DNA of 64,000 nucleotides from Zoroaster sp. YZ-2022 (lineage: Eukaryota; Echinodermata; Asteroidea; Forcipulatida; Zoroasteridae), in NCBI GenBank assembly GCA_029582265.1, contig CM055828.1, positions 17,061,430 to 17,125,429 of the forward strand, written 5' to 3'. The translations under genes were made by a program, and so were the position numbers. Positions 9,951-21,890 of this stretch are shown here, one piece after another. Numbering within the stretch: position 1 is the first letter of the stretch; each line of letters starts with the position of its first letter. The notes under the pieces are model-generated. The model saw only the letters and a program-made list of their open reading frames with translations. It was not told where the DNA came from and did no database searches.

Positions 9951-10373
9951 CTACATTGGCAGTCTCCATATCTTGTCCAATTCTTTTTTGGGGGGAACTA
10001 AACCATGCTGTATAGCCTGGTATTACGCCCAGAAATGGTTGTTTCATAGAACTTTAACAATCATAAAAAACTCCTCTCTGCCAAATCCTCGGAACCAAGT
10101 GCAATATTGACAATATAAAAACAGCACTGCAAAGCAAAGCCCGATCACATCACATTCTTGAATGCAAAATGCTTCCAAATCCACATCAACCAATTGGGCA
10201 TATTCTCAGCTGATCAATGCGTGAGTAATATGCGCTGACACCCACGTGCGTTCCTGAGAGCGTACATGCACCATGCATATTTTTGTTTTGACGACCACCG
10301 CATGTTAACATGATGTCATGCACACTTCACAGTCACCCATAATTCAAAAGCTAATCCTGAGAATATGTCCTAT

Positions 10374-11101
10374 AGACCTTTATCACGGTGCAGCCATCTT
10401 GTTTTTCTTTCATTCAAATCAATGGGTGCATTCGAGAAGCTTCCCCGAGGTAACCCGAGTAAGTCACATGGGTGAGTGCCGAGTACAACCTAATCGAACC
10501 AGCATCCCGTTGAATGTTCACCCTCTTGTGGTCGTTAAAGCGATGTGAAGAATGTCAAAGGTCACACGGACTTTGTAAACTAAATATTTACAACGAAACG
10601 ATCACAAAATAATTCTTTCCCAGGTAAAAAAGGAACTAATTATCTTATTACTTCTCAGGTTCATACAAGAGAAGGAGAACATGTCATTTAGTACAAGAAC
10701 AGTCTCTACTCACAAATTAATTGTTTAAGAGATGAAAATGTATGTCAAACTTCATGAAATTGCTGAACTGAAAACAAAAATGGCAGACATTCAGAATATT
10801 CTTAAAAAGTGACGCCACGCACGTCAGTTACCCGGGTCTGCCTCAAGTAACCTGCTTCGCGAGCAGGTCACTTGAAGCTGACCCAGGTAAGCCCTGGCAA
10901 TGACGTCAGACCTACTCGAATGCTCCGGAGGCAGACCCGGGATGACCCAGGGAAGCTATGCGAATGCACCCGTAGTAACCAAACAGAGGCTGGAAGGGAA
11001 AATAGTCTGGTACTTTTTTTTCTAATGAGATTTGACATTATCATTGTCATTAGGCATACAGGGAATCTGACAAAGATGCCTGCAATGTGTTAATGGTCTA
11101 T
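10374..11101. mobile_element. MITE-like element with AGACC ends
   Basis: Left TATAGACCTTTATCACGG and right GTGTTAATGGTCTATTA are inverted. Internal GC-rich words CCCGGGTCTGCCTC, GCAGGTCACTTGAAGC and GGCAGACCCGGGATG recur in both orientations. No transposase. The duplication length is ambiguous. Confidence 0.5.
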
Positions 11102-11740
11102 TATTGCATACTACACGTTTACTGAGACTAGCTGTGGTTCAATGGACAACGAACAACAATGGTGATCAATACATAATTTCAGGGTTAGTTGATTTAGCCC
11201 GTTTTTTTTCTCCAAACATTTCCACCAAAAGCAGCATTATTTGATGTTAGTAGGGTTTCTATGGCAACAATGTTTCCATTGTTTTGAGTACAACGCTGAT
11301 AAACTAGATTAATGTCTTTAATTAGCAGCTTGGTAGGTAATTGCGCATCAACAAAAAGTGTTTTTAATAAAGTTATTTCACCAAGAAAAAAATGCATGCT
11401 TTATGGAAGTCGTAGTTTATTCAAAATCGCTAGAAAACGAATTGAGACATTTTGTTAAATCACTTACATGGATATAATGAGTGGAATCTAAGTATTTAAG
11501 TTGAAAACCTTTCAGTAAGTAAATATTCATTTATTTTCAGTGGTTTCAAGTAAGATCAGATAATAATCAAGGTGATGGAATTTTAGATACACTTACAATT
11601 AGCCAACTACAAAAATGTCAAATCAGAAATTGCTTTGAAAGTGCGTCACCCAGAACTACATGTAGCTGCAAAACCCCTCATCCACTGGGAACCTACACAT
11701 GGAACAAGAAACCGTGGCAGACGGGCAACTTGCTACATAG
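11102..11740. other. Anonymous intronic sequence
   Basis: No exon, RNA or clear repeat found. Confidence 0.4.
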
Positions 11741-12096
11741 GTGTCGTGGCCGAGCGGTCTAGCTTACCGGATTCAAGTTCTGGTGTTAGCAACATAATGT
11801 GGGTTCGAATCACGGCCGTGACACTTGTGTCCTTGAGCAAGACACTTAATCATAATTGCTTCTCTCCACCCAGGGGTTAAATGGGTACCTGTGAAGGCAG
11901 AGTTGGTTTGCTCTATATGCACTAGAAATGGCAGCAATTGAGCTGTATACTCCCCAGGGAGCTGAGATGGTTTCAGGAATGATTTATGAGCCTTATGAGC
12001 CTTATGAGCAGGGATAATAATATAATGCGCCTTGAGCGCCACTTAGTTGGTGGATACGTGCGCTATATAAATCCACACATTATTATTATTATTATA
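11741..12096 (+). mobile_element. SINE family A body with CAA-anticodon head
   Basis: The head GTGTCGTGGCCGAGCGGTCT with an ATTCAAGTTCTGG anticodon arm resembles tRNA-Leu(CAA). The body and (ATT)n tail are those of family A. Confidence 0.8.
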
Positions 12097-12343
12097 GACT
12101 TATTAAAGCGCGACACTGGACTGACAAATACTCAAGAACTGAGGACGCTCATGGAGGACAGGTCAGAGTGGAGAAGTGCTATCCGGATTTCTCGAGATGG
12201 CGTTTCTTGATGGCGTCCTCGCATCGCATCGCATGAAAGTAGTTTTGTCACAAATGTTTGGCCATAATTCCATAATAGAATTGGTTGCTTTAAGACCACT
12301 GTTTTTATTTTGAGTCCAAAATGTTCGTTGTTCTTTATGGTTA

Positions 12344-13300
12344 GGGAGCGTCTCAAAAGTCGGAACGGATATATGCCCACCCGAACGTTCCTGTGGGAAT
12401 ACTCAAGCGATCCATGGGAACGGATGCGTATGCTCTGTGGGAACAATGGTGCGTTCCCACGGACCGCCAGCGTGTTCCCAATGAGCGATCCTGCGGGAAC
12501 ACGCAAAGCATACTGTATTCCCTGCGGAACGTTCCTATGGGAACATTCTCAATTAGTAATTGCAGCATAGTCTTCACCGAATGCGAATCGTGAAGGCAGG
12601 TGAAGGTATGTTGCAGTTTTCTTGTAATCTTGTTTTATTGTTTTGCTAATCATTATTTAATTTAAATTTGTATTATAAAATTGTATTAAGATTACAAAAT
12701 ACATTTTTGAAATGTCCGTAGTTTTTTTTAAATCGTAGTATAATTAATACTTGTAATACCGTAAGTTTTTAGTCACAACAACAGGGCAAACTAAAGTTAA
12801 CGTTAGTGGGTTTATAGGTCAACTTGAAGACCATGGTAAAGTCCCAGGCTTTATTGTACACATAGTTTGTTGACATCACTGACAATTTATAAATTATTTC
12901 TGTTGCCATCCTACCCAGCTACACGGTACACGAAGACATACACGGTGTACACTACAGTTTAGCTCAGTGTGTGTGAGCTAAAAGTAGTTTATTTTCGTGC
13001 AGTAGTAGTGCACTATAAACGTGTGCCACGCGTGCGGTAAACACAATGTATTACATTTTTTCTGCCCATTCGCAGTTGGCGGAGTGTTGCAGTCTCCACT
13101 GTTCCCAAAAGGATTAATCCTTTGGATCGCTCTTGTAGCTGAGTATGCTCGCGTGTGCCCAGTCGAACGTTCCGCTGGGCATACAGCTCCATTCCTCGGG
13201 ACCGTTTGCGTATGCCCGGAGATCGCTGGCGTGTTCCCAACGGACCGCTCTGGTATTCCCAGCAGAACGGACTATCCGTTCCGACTTTTCAGACGCTCCC
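12344..13300. mobile_element. PIF/Harbinger-like element, 957 bp
   Basis: Termini GGGAGCGTCTCAAAAGTCGG and CCGACTTTTCAGACGCTCCC are flanked by TTA on both sides (12341-12343, 13301-13303). A 3-bp TTA/TWA duplication and GGG-starting ends fit PIF/Harbinger. Subterminal regions are packed with GTTCCCA/GGACCG-type words in both orientations. No transposase frame, so non-autonomous. Confidence 0.75.
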
Positions 13301-13303
13301 TTA

Positions 13304-13941
13304 AGCTGCCTTGATTAATTTGAATGGAATTCTTTAATTCATAGATCTACTAAGCAAAAATCAAATGTGCTTAGGGGTGGGGGTCTAAAATATACAATTG
13401 TATGAGCAATTTATATTTGTTTTATAGTAAACATATTTACTTTACGAAGTTATTCGCTTAGCGTATTAAAATTAGCCCCAAATGTTAAACATGCATTTAT
13501 TGAATCCTTATTTAATTGTCATTTGTTTATTTGAATTGCTCTTTTTTTTAAATAGAAAGGAAATAAATTTACTTTTTAACGAGACATTTCACAAAAAAAC
13601 TCACCAAGACATTAGTATGTGGCCATCTCAAAAGTTCTTAATTTATCTATTTATAAATGTTTTTATAGTACCCACTGATTTAGCATTAATACTATCTTTT
13701 ACAAATTGTGAATAATTATATGCAGTAGAATTTGTATGTTCATGAGATGGAGTTGGACACTGCATAAATGTTTTAATAGTCAATAATTACGTGAATAAAT
13801 TAATTTATGAAACGGCGTAATCAAATTCATTGTCGGTCAAATAATGACACCTTCAACAGAACTATTTGACAATGTTTCTGTACTTTACTTTTGTGAAAAT
13901 ATCTTATTTCAAACTGATTTACTTCCTTTCAACTCGAAAGC
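13304..13941. other. Anonymous AT-rich sequence
   Basis: No exon, RNA or repeat recognised. Confidence 0.4.
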
Positions 13942-13945
13942 TTAA

Positions 13946-14595
13946 AGGGACAGTATCGGCACGATCAGAGCAGACATTCAACAGGGCATGGAATTAAGCT
14001 TGGGCGATAACACAATAATATCGAATATCGTGAAACCTTTTTTTATTCGATTACGATATCGAGAACCTTTTTAAGTTATCGAGATATCGGCAAATCGCGA
14101 TTAAAAAAATATATCGCGATTAAAAAAATATATCGCGATTAGAAAAAAATCGCCATTGTGAGTCAAGTCAGAAATTCCATGGAAACAAAATTAGAACAGT
14201 CTTTTCAGCTTTTGGAAGTGAGAAGCAAAGGTGAACTACTTCAGAAGTACATACACGCTCTGCAAACGAATTGGCGATTTATTGTGATGCTTGTAGAGGG
14301 GGTACATACCTGTGGTTATCGGCTCTAAAGCAATCATGCATGAATGAAAAAATAATCGCGATATTATCGAAAATCACGATATATGTTTGCCGATATATCG
14401 TGGATGAAAAAAATCGATATCGCCCAAGCTTACATGGAATCGGTGTCATAGTTTAAGATAAACACAGTGACTGAAAATTACTTGTTCATTTCTGCAGCAG
14501 CAACAGTAGTATGTGGGTATTATTTTCAGTCACTGAGTTAATCTAGTACTAGCACTCCGATTCCATGCCCTGTTGATCGTGAAGATATTGTCCCT
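13946..14595. mobile_element. TTAA-flanked MITE with nested hAT MITE
   Basis: Outer element runs from TTAA-AGGGACAGTATCGGCACG to GATCGTGAAGATATTGTCCC-TTTAA. It is related to 8414-8616. Its GGGCATGGAAT arm is split by the hAT-like MITE at 13995-14432. Confidence 0.75.
13995..14432. mobile_element. hAT-like MITE, TAAGCTTGGGCGATA ends
   Basis: Inverted ends TAAGCTTGGGCGATA and TATCGCCCAAGCTTA with a perfect 8-bp duplication CATGGAAT (13987-13994 and 14433-14440). The interior is rich in ATATCG words. It shares TAAGC termini with the 1280-2571 element. A second copy is at 34651-35042. Confidence 0.85.
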
Positions 14596-14746
14596 TTAAA
14601 ATATACCGATTCAAAACAAAACAGATTGTGAAATTGCAAAACGCACAGACTATGCACAACAAAATAACGTTAATTGCGTTGAGGTGAACCGCATCCAGGC
14701 ATAAGCAAACTGCAACCATGCTGAGGTCATAGGTCAGCTAACTTAC

Positions 14747-14803
14747 CAATAACACGTTGGGTTGTGATTGGTTCCGGGGTTGGTGATTCAATCACTTCCG
14801 GCT
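14747..14803 (-). CDS. Exon 10, 18 codons, Pro/Glu
   Basis: A CATCAG acceptor and GTAAGT donor enclose 57 bases in phase 1-1, encoding PEVIESPTPEPITTQRVI. Same size and phase as exon 6, so the two may be related modules. Confidence 0.65.
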
Positions 14804-14924
14804 CTGATGATCAGCCCAGTGGGGAAAAATGTGGATTTATCTTAATACATTTCATACATTTACTTATTCCCAGAGCGGGATACAGTTCTCTTCCATTTAT
14901 TTCTCACTTCATACCCTCATCCTT

Positions 14925-15060
14925 TCATCTTAAAGGTAAGGTACAACATTGGTAATTACCAGATTATAAAATTAACAAATTATTATCTGAAAACTTACTT
15001 GGTGTCAGGTTGATATCAATCATCCTGATAATTGATATCATCTGAAGTGCTTTAAAGAGG
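14925..15060. repeat. Dispersed repeat shared with 52.85 kb
   Basis: TTGGTAATTACC, then ATTATCTGAAAA-TTTACTT and AGTGC blocks recur in the same order at about 52860-52990, with a weaker trace near 8325. The following sequence (to 15640) also shares a CATGA-CACC...CACAG segment with 53050-53090. Confidence 0.5.
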
Positions 15061-15660
15061 GGCTCTAAGGTCAAATTTAGTTTTGTGATGCACTCATTTT
15101 CCAATAACTAGAGTCCTTAGTGTGAAAAAATTACAAAAAAAATTAGTCTCTAACCTCACGTTAAAGTGATGTAAAATGTCATTTTATTTGATGACCTTCC
15201 TGTGTGAAATTTGTTAACATCCAAAGACAACAGTAACGTCACATTTCAAATAAATGGATCTCTACATTTTTGTACGGTGAATTTGCAGTTCATTCCTGAA
15301 TCTCCACAATATTTGATCAAATCGGCGTTGAAATTGACTTTTTGACAAACAACAAATTCCTGTATGGAATGTTACAGATTCATTTACCGTAAGAAAATAG
15401 TGACGTCATGTTTCAAATATCGCTCTGAAAGGGTATCAAATAAAATGATATGTTACAATTACTAAATTTTTTCGGTAAAACAGTTTTTTGTTGTTTTATC
15501 AAAAACATGAGCACCCATTGTGATGAAACTGTCACAGGTAACTTTTTTTTATATATTTCTTGAGAACTAGAGGGTTGAACAATTGATTTAATTTTGCCCT
15601 ACACCGACGTGTGTATAGCACTGTATACTCAGTGCTTTCCGAGTGTCTGTGAAAAAACTA
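15061..15660. other. Anonymous intronic sequence
   Basis: AT-rich with no exon signals; the right part is weakly similar to 53.0 kb. Confidence 0.35.
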
Positions 15661-15664
15661 CACA

Positions 15665-15740
15665 GGCGACTCGGGCGGGATTTGAACCCACAACCTCCTG
15701 CTTACTAGTGCAGACGTCTTAACCTCTTGACCACCGAGCT
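15665..15740 (-). other. tRNA-like sequence
   Basis: The minus strand reads AGCTCGGTGGTCAAGAGG (A-box-like) and GTGGGTTCAAATCCCGCC (B-box), with CCGAGTC pairing at the 3' end. The anticodon loop is eight bases, so it is probably a tRNA-derived SINE head or tRNA pseudogene. Confidence 0.4.
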
Positions 15741-15854
15741 TGCCCGATGACAATTAGCCAGCTAGAATCCCATATAGCAGCGGGTTCCGCGATGTAGGTG
15801 AAATTCTTGCATCGGGAGATAAACAATTGATTTATTTTTGCCCTTGAAATTTAT

Positions 15855-16138
15855 GGAGTGCCATGGCCGAGCGGTTTAGTGCATCGAATTCATGTTCTGA
15901 TGGCCGAGTCGTCAGAATGTGGGTTCGAATCCCGACCGCGACCGTGGTGCTTGTGTCCTTGAGCAAGACACTTTACCATAATTTCTTCTCTCCACCCAGG
16001 GGTAAATGGGTACCTGTGAGGGCAGAGTTGGTTGTTGTCTTTGATTAGCCCTACATGCGCCAAGATAGGCAGTAATTGAGCTGTATACTCCCCAGGGAGC
16101 TGAGATGGTTTCAGGAATGATTTATGCACCTGATGAGT
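15855..16138 (+). mobile_element. SINE family A copy, 3'-truncated
   Basis: Head and body are intact, but the copy ends at GATTTATGCACCTGATGAG without the tail stem or ATT tract. Confidence 0.8.
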
Positions 16139-16327
16139 AATTAATTAACAAATGTTACCAAATACCATTGTTGTACCTACCCTTTTAAGTTTTTGTTCAA
16201 AAACCTAGTATATAAATAGAAGCTCGACTCGCACACTGTACTGAAGAGGTGTTGTATTTGAAAACTTTAATTGTCCCCCTGACCATTGCATTCTCAAGTT
16301 GGAAGGCATACTAGTTAGTATGTATAG

Positions 16328-16578
16328 CATTGGCGGATCCAGGGGGGGCTAAGGGGGCTGTAGCCCCCCCTAAAATCGTTTTAAAAAAATATTTAAAAAA
16401 ATTTTAAAAAGGAGAGAAAAAGAGAGAGAGGGGGAGGGGAGGGGAGAACGCACTCCCATTCCCTCACTGTGCTTTGTTTTTCTCTCCCTTTGATTATTTC
16501 ATTGTAATTTTTGTAGTACTGAAAAATAATTGTTTTTGATTCTCAGCCCCCCCTAAAAATGTTCTGGATCCGCCCATG
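16328..16578. mobile_element. MITE with 5-bp duplication
   Basis: Ends CATTGGCGGATCCAG and CTGGATCCGCCCATG lie within a 5-bp duplication TATAG (16323-16327, 16579-16583). It has long G/C runs (CAGCCCCCCCTAAAA) just inside the ends. Related to 49372-49621 and a partial copy ending at 36832. Confidence 0.75.
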
Positions 16579-16814
16579 TATAGGCTGTTGATATTATAAG
16601 GACACAGGCCAGATATGGTAGTTATTAAATCATATGCTCTCAAAGGTTTGCTAGACTAAAACCATATCGCAAAAAACAAAAAAACAAATGGAAATTAAAC
16701 TAATAATTTATAAATAAAAAAAGAAATAGAAAAAAGAAATAGAAATTAGAAATAGAAAATAGAAATTTGAGAAAAAATATACATTTGAAGAAATAACCAA
16801 ATGATCCAATTGTG

Positions 16815-16890
16815 ATGTGGAAGTTACTTGGTGTTAAGCCGATGATGGTATCTATCTTCCCTAGAAATAATTTTGTCTGAAGTGTTTGTA
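16815..16890 (-). repeat. Short dispersed coding-like repeat
   Basis: The minus strand reads FLGKIDTIIGLTPSNFH. Similar pieces occur at 23588-23660 (minus, FQGMFDNIVNFTPSKFY), 17585-17640 and 29505-29570 (plus, FLGIVDTCTNFTPTKF). I read these as fragments of one dispersed repeat and not as exons. Confidence 0.45.
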
Positions 16891-16955
16891 CCCTTTCCAA
16901 AATTGCACGTTAGAATGAATAAATCAAATCTGAATGCATTTTGACTATTACATAC

Positions 16956-17195
16956 CTGGAGGAGGTGGGGGTGGGGGTGTCGGTGGTACTATGACAGGTA
17001 GTGGCTCTGGTTCGGGTGTGGGTTGTTTCACAGGGGTTTTCACCTTTTTCAACACCTTGACCTTTTCCTTCTTAGGAGGACGCTTTGGCTTGCTTGGTTT
17101 CTTCTGAGGTTTTTGAGTGGGTGGAGGTGTCGGTGTCTCAGGGGGGAGTGGAGTGGGCTCTTTGGGTGGCGGTGGGGTTAGAGGTGGGATGGGCT
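16956..17195 (-). CDS. Exon 9, Pro/Lys-rich, 79 codons
   Basis: TTTTAACAG acceptor and GTATG donor frame 240 bases in phase 1-1. It encodes a proline-rich block, a strongly basic middle (KKPSKPKRPPKKEKVKVLKK), an acidic PTPEPEPLP stretch and a final run of prolines. This is typical of a linear-motif or SH3/WW/profilin-binding linker. Confidence 0.75.
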
Positions 17196-17764
17196 CTGTT
17201 AAAAAGAAAATTAAATTAGAAAACAAGATACTTCTTAAAATAATAATCAAACGAGATTTGAATGCTTTTCATGTGGAATAATGATCTTAGGATGGTTTGT
17301 GGGAAGCACCATGTGAATTCCCACTTTTGTGTTGTAAAATGCTTTGATTTTCGGTTTGCTTTAATCATCTACAGAGCATACAGAGCGAAACACGCTTCTT
17401 CTCCAAACCAACACATCTTACAACTCAAACGAAGGAACTTACGTCATAGTGCTACCACACACCTTTCATTAAAAACCAAAGAAGCCCCAAAATAAGATTA
17501 AGTGCAACTCTGGCAAAGAACACTAATAGTGTTAAAATTTGTAAATAAATTGACAAAATTTTTACATAAAAGTACTAACCAATGCACTCGCTTTGTGTAA
17601 AGTATGACGCTATCAGACATCCATTGAAATCTTTCTGTCTGTGGTAGGATTAGGCTTAGTAAAATACATCAAATTATCTCAAATTATCTCAATTATTGTT
17701 TGCATTGATGTGGAAATAAAATGAATGAATGAATGAATGAATTATACCAATATGATGGCAGAAC

Positions 17765-17835
17765 AAAATTCCACATTTGAAATTCCACGTTTGAAATTCC
17801 ACGTTTGAAATTCCACGTTTGAAATTCCACGTTTT
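17765..17835. repeat. 15-bp tandem repeat
   Basis: Four to five copies of AATTCCACGTTTGAA in tandem, next to a (GAAT)n tract at about 17722-17742. Confidence 0.85.
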
Positions 17836-18042
17836 GAGTACAAAACATGTTCCTGTTTGCCGATCAAAGAAGTTTTTAAATCCATTCACTATATTTTAGT
17901 TAACAACACATAACCATAAACTTTCACAGGTAATCTGTTTTACCTTTATTCAGTTGAAGTACAAATCAAGAACCAGAGCAGAATACCAGTGTACTACATT
18001 CCCTTGAAGTGGAAAACAAAATAAAGTAATGGACTAACAAAC

Positions 18043-18237
18043 CTTTAGGGAGAGGCGGACTTGGTAGTGGTGATCTCTGCACAATGGATGACTGATATAC
18101 AACTGTTCTACCAACATCTAATACGTCCGGTCGTAACGGTATTTCTAACGGGTAAGGATCGACTAACGTACGTCTGCATCCAGGTACAGTTATTGCCTTC
18201 ATGAGCATTGCTGGGTCCTCTATAGGTATGTAACTCT
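18043..18237 (-). CDS. Exon 8, 64 codons
   Basis: TTTCTTTCAG acceptor and GTTTGT donor frame 195 bases in phase 1-1. The peptide (SYIPIEDPAMLMKAITVPG, then PYPLEIPLRPDVLDVGRTVV, ending SPPLPKG) is less repetitive than its neighbours and could be an ordered segment. I do not recognise it. Confidence 0.7.
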
Positions 18238-18549
18238 CTGAAAGAAAAATATTTGAAGCATTCAGGATACAAAGTGCAAATGGCTACATCCACTTTTTTT
18301 TTTAATTCACTCAAGATCAATATTGTGTAATATACAAGAACGTGACAATCCACCTCCCCCCCTCACCCCTAAATAGGACATCCTATGCGTGGGTCCTACA
18401 GGTGGTCACAATGTATAAGTGTATGAGAAAAGCAGTAGTCAAGTGTCCAATTGCCAACCTTGATGTCAGTGGTCATTGAAACCTACTGTATATCTATTAT
18501 ACATGGTTTCATCAATGAATCATTACTACTCAAATGAGTATTTGTACAT

Positions 18550-18841
18550 CAGGGGTCGAAATTAACACTAGTCCACTAGCCACGGGCTGGCAGTGGGACA
18601 ACTAGCTGCTGGGGTTTGGGTAGTCCGATGGGCTAGTGAAAAAAATGAAATAAAAATATGCAAAAAACATTCAGTATAATCTGAGCAAGAACATGTTGCT
18701 CACTAGCTCACGGTTCATTTCTTTTTCTTGTATTTATATTCACCTTTTTTCAGGACTACTGAAAAATGAGAAGGACTAGTAAAATTTTGACATAATTAGT
18801 CTTGTGGGCTACCATAAAATTCATGTTAATTTTGACTCCTG
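18550..18841. mobile_element. hAT-like MITE
   Basis: Left CAGGGGTCGAAATTAACA and right TGTTAATTTTGACTCCTG form imperfect inverted ends of the CAGGG type known for hAT. GGGCTAGTG/CACTAG words are internal. The flanking duplication is imperfect (GTACAT/GTACAG). Confidence 0.6.
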
Positions 18842-19091
18842 GTACAGTCTTTACTTATCCTTTTTCACCATGCAAAGCTACAAGTCTTACTTATCACTGA
18901 ATCAGTTAACTTTTGAGAATGAATTTTCCTATTAAACATCTTATTTGAAATGTTAAATGTCTTATTTGAAAGATGGCAATTTAGTCATTGACAATCACGT
19001 CCAAAAGCAATGAATGTGTATACATGTTCCTTCAATACTGCAATGACAAAAAAGGCAAGGGTTTACATCAATAATCAAACCAAATACTTAC

Positions 19092-19400
19092 CAAAGACAA
19101 TAGGTTCCAGTACCACTGTATGGCCATTGTACATGTAGTGTGACTGGTCTACTTTAGTGCTCTTCAATGGGCCCATGGCAACATCCTTCTTTTTAAGATG
19201 GCTGTCCACATCATCTTTAGCATCTTTAGCATCTTTGTCATCACAGAGGACATCACCATCATCACCATCACCATCATCACCATCACCATCATTATCATCA
19301 TCGTCATCATCTTCAAAGTCGGCTAAGTAGCTGTGCATGTCCCAGTCGGGGGTCGACGGGGGCCGGGGAGGGTTATCCAACTTCAGTAACTTTAAGGGCA
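19092..19400 (-). CDS. Exon 7, with polyaspartate tract, 102 codons
   Basis: CAACAG acceptor and GTAAGT donor frame 309 bases in phase 1-1. It begins PLKLLKLDNPPRPPSTPDWD, then carries an Asp/Gly run of about 25 residues encoded by imperfect GAT/GGT triplets, a DAKDAKDD segment, and ends VVLEPIVFG. The triplet repeat is likely length-variable. Confidence 0.7.
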
Positions 19401-19990
19401 CTGTTGGATATTCAACAACAAGTCATCATCAAGCTGTTAACTGCTATATTCTGTTCAAACTATCTAGCTCTCAAGTTGGACGGACGTGATTTTATTTTTA
19501 CTGTTCTTAGGTTCATACTTCATGTGAATGCCAAAGTAAATTTTCCATCAGTATCATTCAGTGTAAACTGAGTAAACTGATCCATGTAAATACATTTTTT
19601 TCTCTTCCCCATCTAATTTTTTTAGTGGATAACTGAAAAACTAAATGTGAATATGATATTTTTACTTTTTCACAAACGTCGCTAGGTCACACATCCCAGA
19701 TGTGGTGACGAGGATTGACTTATCAAGAATTTCAGGCACAAATTCAAAATGGCATTGAAATCAAAAGTTTACTTATATGATATCATTATTCCAATAAGGA
19801 TCAACTTTCACGGCAATTATGGCAAATGATTCTTGTGATAGAGAAGTGCAAAAATCAAAGCAAATCATTCTGAGGAAAGCAATGCAAAAAAACAAAAAAT
19901 ATTTCCGTCAAGAATGCAGTGCACAGAAAACCAGATTAGCAAGTGTAGCCATTATGAGCGAGTAGACATCCCGTTTCTTCGGAGGTTTAT
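19401..19990. other. Anonymous intronic sequence
   Basis: No exon, RNA or clear repeat found between exon 7 and the repeat at 19.99 kb. Confidence 0.35.
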
Positions 19991-20190
19991 AAAAAATTGT
20001 TGACTTTTATATAAAGGGAATAAAAGTCTGTCGCGGGGTCGTTAAAGCAGGTTAATGACAGGTTTTGGGTTTGGTCATGGGCGATAAGGATTGGGCCAAC
20101 TAATATGATCTACACGTAAGAAACAGGTGACTTATTGATGCTATGTAGCAGATGTGTGTGTGCTTCAAGCATACACAAGTTCTTTCTTAA

Positions 20191-20493
20191 CCCTCCTACA
20201 CATGGAGGCCACACCGATCCACAAAATTCTGTTCTTTAGCAACCTTCAGTACATACATGTACAAGCCTGCTGTCCTTTCCAAGTAATCTTACAAAATCAA
20301 CTGGGTGCCACCCAAGGCCACTGTAAATGTTTGAACATATTATGGCCTGCAATGTATCAATGGGAGACCACCTTACACTGCAAATCTCAGTGGTGTGACA
20401 GAAGGGTAACCATATAGGAGGCCACTGGCAACAGCTAATGGCTTGGAGTGGCCTGAATGGGTTGTTTCAAAAATTGCACTGATTGTAGGAGGG
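20191..20493. mobile_element. TTAA-flanked MITE, CCCTCCTACAC subfamily
   Basis: TTAA-CCCTCCTACACATGG at the left and ATTGTAGGAGGG-TTAA at the right, 303 bp. Further copies are at 27983-28281 and, disrupted, at 49310-49867. CCCT termini and TTAA duplication fit piggyBac (Kolobok also uses TTAA). Confidence 0.8.
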
Positions 20494-20811
20494 TTAATAG
20501 GTTTACAATAGCACTACAAGTAAGTAATCAGCACACTGTCTGTTAAAGATAAGTTAAGGAATTGGTGATTCAGGATTGAGGATACAGGATGTTACAGGAG
20601 CGGGGGCTTATTTAGTGAAACTACAATAGAAAGCTTTATGTTTTCTATCACATATGAATTTTGTAATGGGGGGGGGGGGTGTATTTGAAAGGATAAGAAA
20701 GGGTAACACTCTTCAGTGAGTGGGGAGGGAGATTGGCAAATAGTTAATGGCCACTACTGCTTACTTGTGCAGAAGTATTCACCAATAGCACAGTAATCCC
20801 ATTGGTTCATT

Positions 20812-21139
20812 CAGTTCTGGTGTTAGCAGCAGAATGTGGGTTTGAATCCCAGCGTGACACTTGTGTCCTTGAGCAAGACACTTAACCATAATTGCTTATA
20901 GGGGCGCAGAGGCAGTTTAACAACTGCCTTGTTCTGGATGTGTTACCCCTTCCAGTCCTATTCGCACCATGAAGAGGCTGGTTATTAACTTGTCTTGTTT
21001 CGGTGCGAGGGGCTGGTTTCTTCAGTGTGGAGTCGTTGTAACAACTCAATGACTTAGTAGCCCCCACCTTGGATTGGCAGTTGGCCTTGTGTGGGGCGAT
21101 TTGCATATTAAAAAAATAATAATAAAAAATTAAAAATTA
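20812..21139 (+). mobile_element. SINE family B copy
   Basis: A worn head (CAGTTCTGGTGTTAGCAGCA, GTTTGAATCCC) is followed by the leader TGTGTCCTTGAGCAAGACAC and then a different body (GTCTTGTTTCGGTGCGAGGG, TAGCCCCCACCTTGG) and an A-rich tail. Confidence 0.75.
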
Positions 21140-21719
21140 AGTCTCTGGCTGTGATTGGTCAAACAGCTTCCTCATAGGACTTCAGGTATTGCTTAAAAAT
21201 AGATATGTGTTTGATGCTGCAGGCTCATTTATGAATGGAATGACCATTTGGCTAGCAGGAATGGTGGATTTACAACTCATGGGTTCATACACAAAAAAGC
21301 ATCCCACCGTGACCATTCAAGAAGCCTTTGTTATATTAAACACTTACATTTTTCCAAAGTGAAGTTTTGTGACTGGCCTTTAAAGATTTAGCATGACAAT
21401 GATATGGAATGATATGAATGATAATTTGATTAGAAGGATGATTAAATGAGTGACACTGACAAACAGCAAGCACTGGTGCATGCAATACTGCCACAAATTT
21501 CAAAATTTGCTGGTAAGAATGTCCAGTTGATATCAAATTGCAACAAGAATAACATGTTTTAAAATGTTGTTAAAAATAAAATATGGCCAAAAAAAACAAC
21601 GACGACAAAAACTTTACAAACAGTACAAATTATATTATAAATTGACAAACTGGCAAATCCTGGGGGTAAAATAAGGTCATCATGGCCACAACAATTGCAA
21701 ACCTTCCCAAAGGAACCAC

Positions 21720-21802
21720 CCCTCCCAAAAAAACAACAATAATAAATAAATAAATAAATAAATAAATGAATAAATGAATAAATAAACAAATAAATAAACA
21801 GT
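21720..21802. repeat. (AAAT)n-type microsatellite
   Basis: Runs of AAATAAATAAATAAATGAAT and related units. Confidence 0.9.
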
Positions 21803-21890
21803 TGCAATATTTTATCTTATGGAATTCTTGTGTCAAGATATCTTTGCCATTACCGGTCACGGATAGAGCTAAGCTGTACACAATGCTTAA

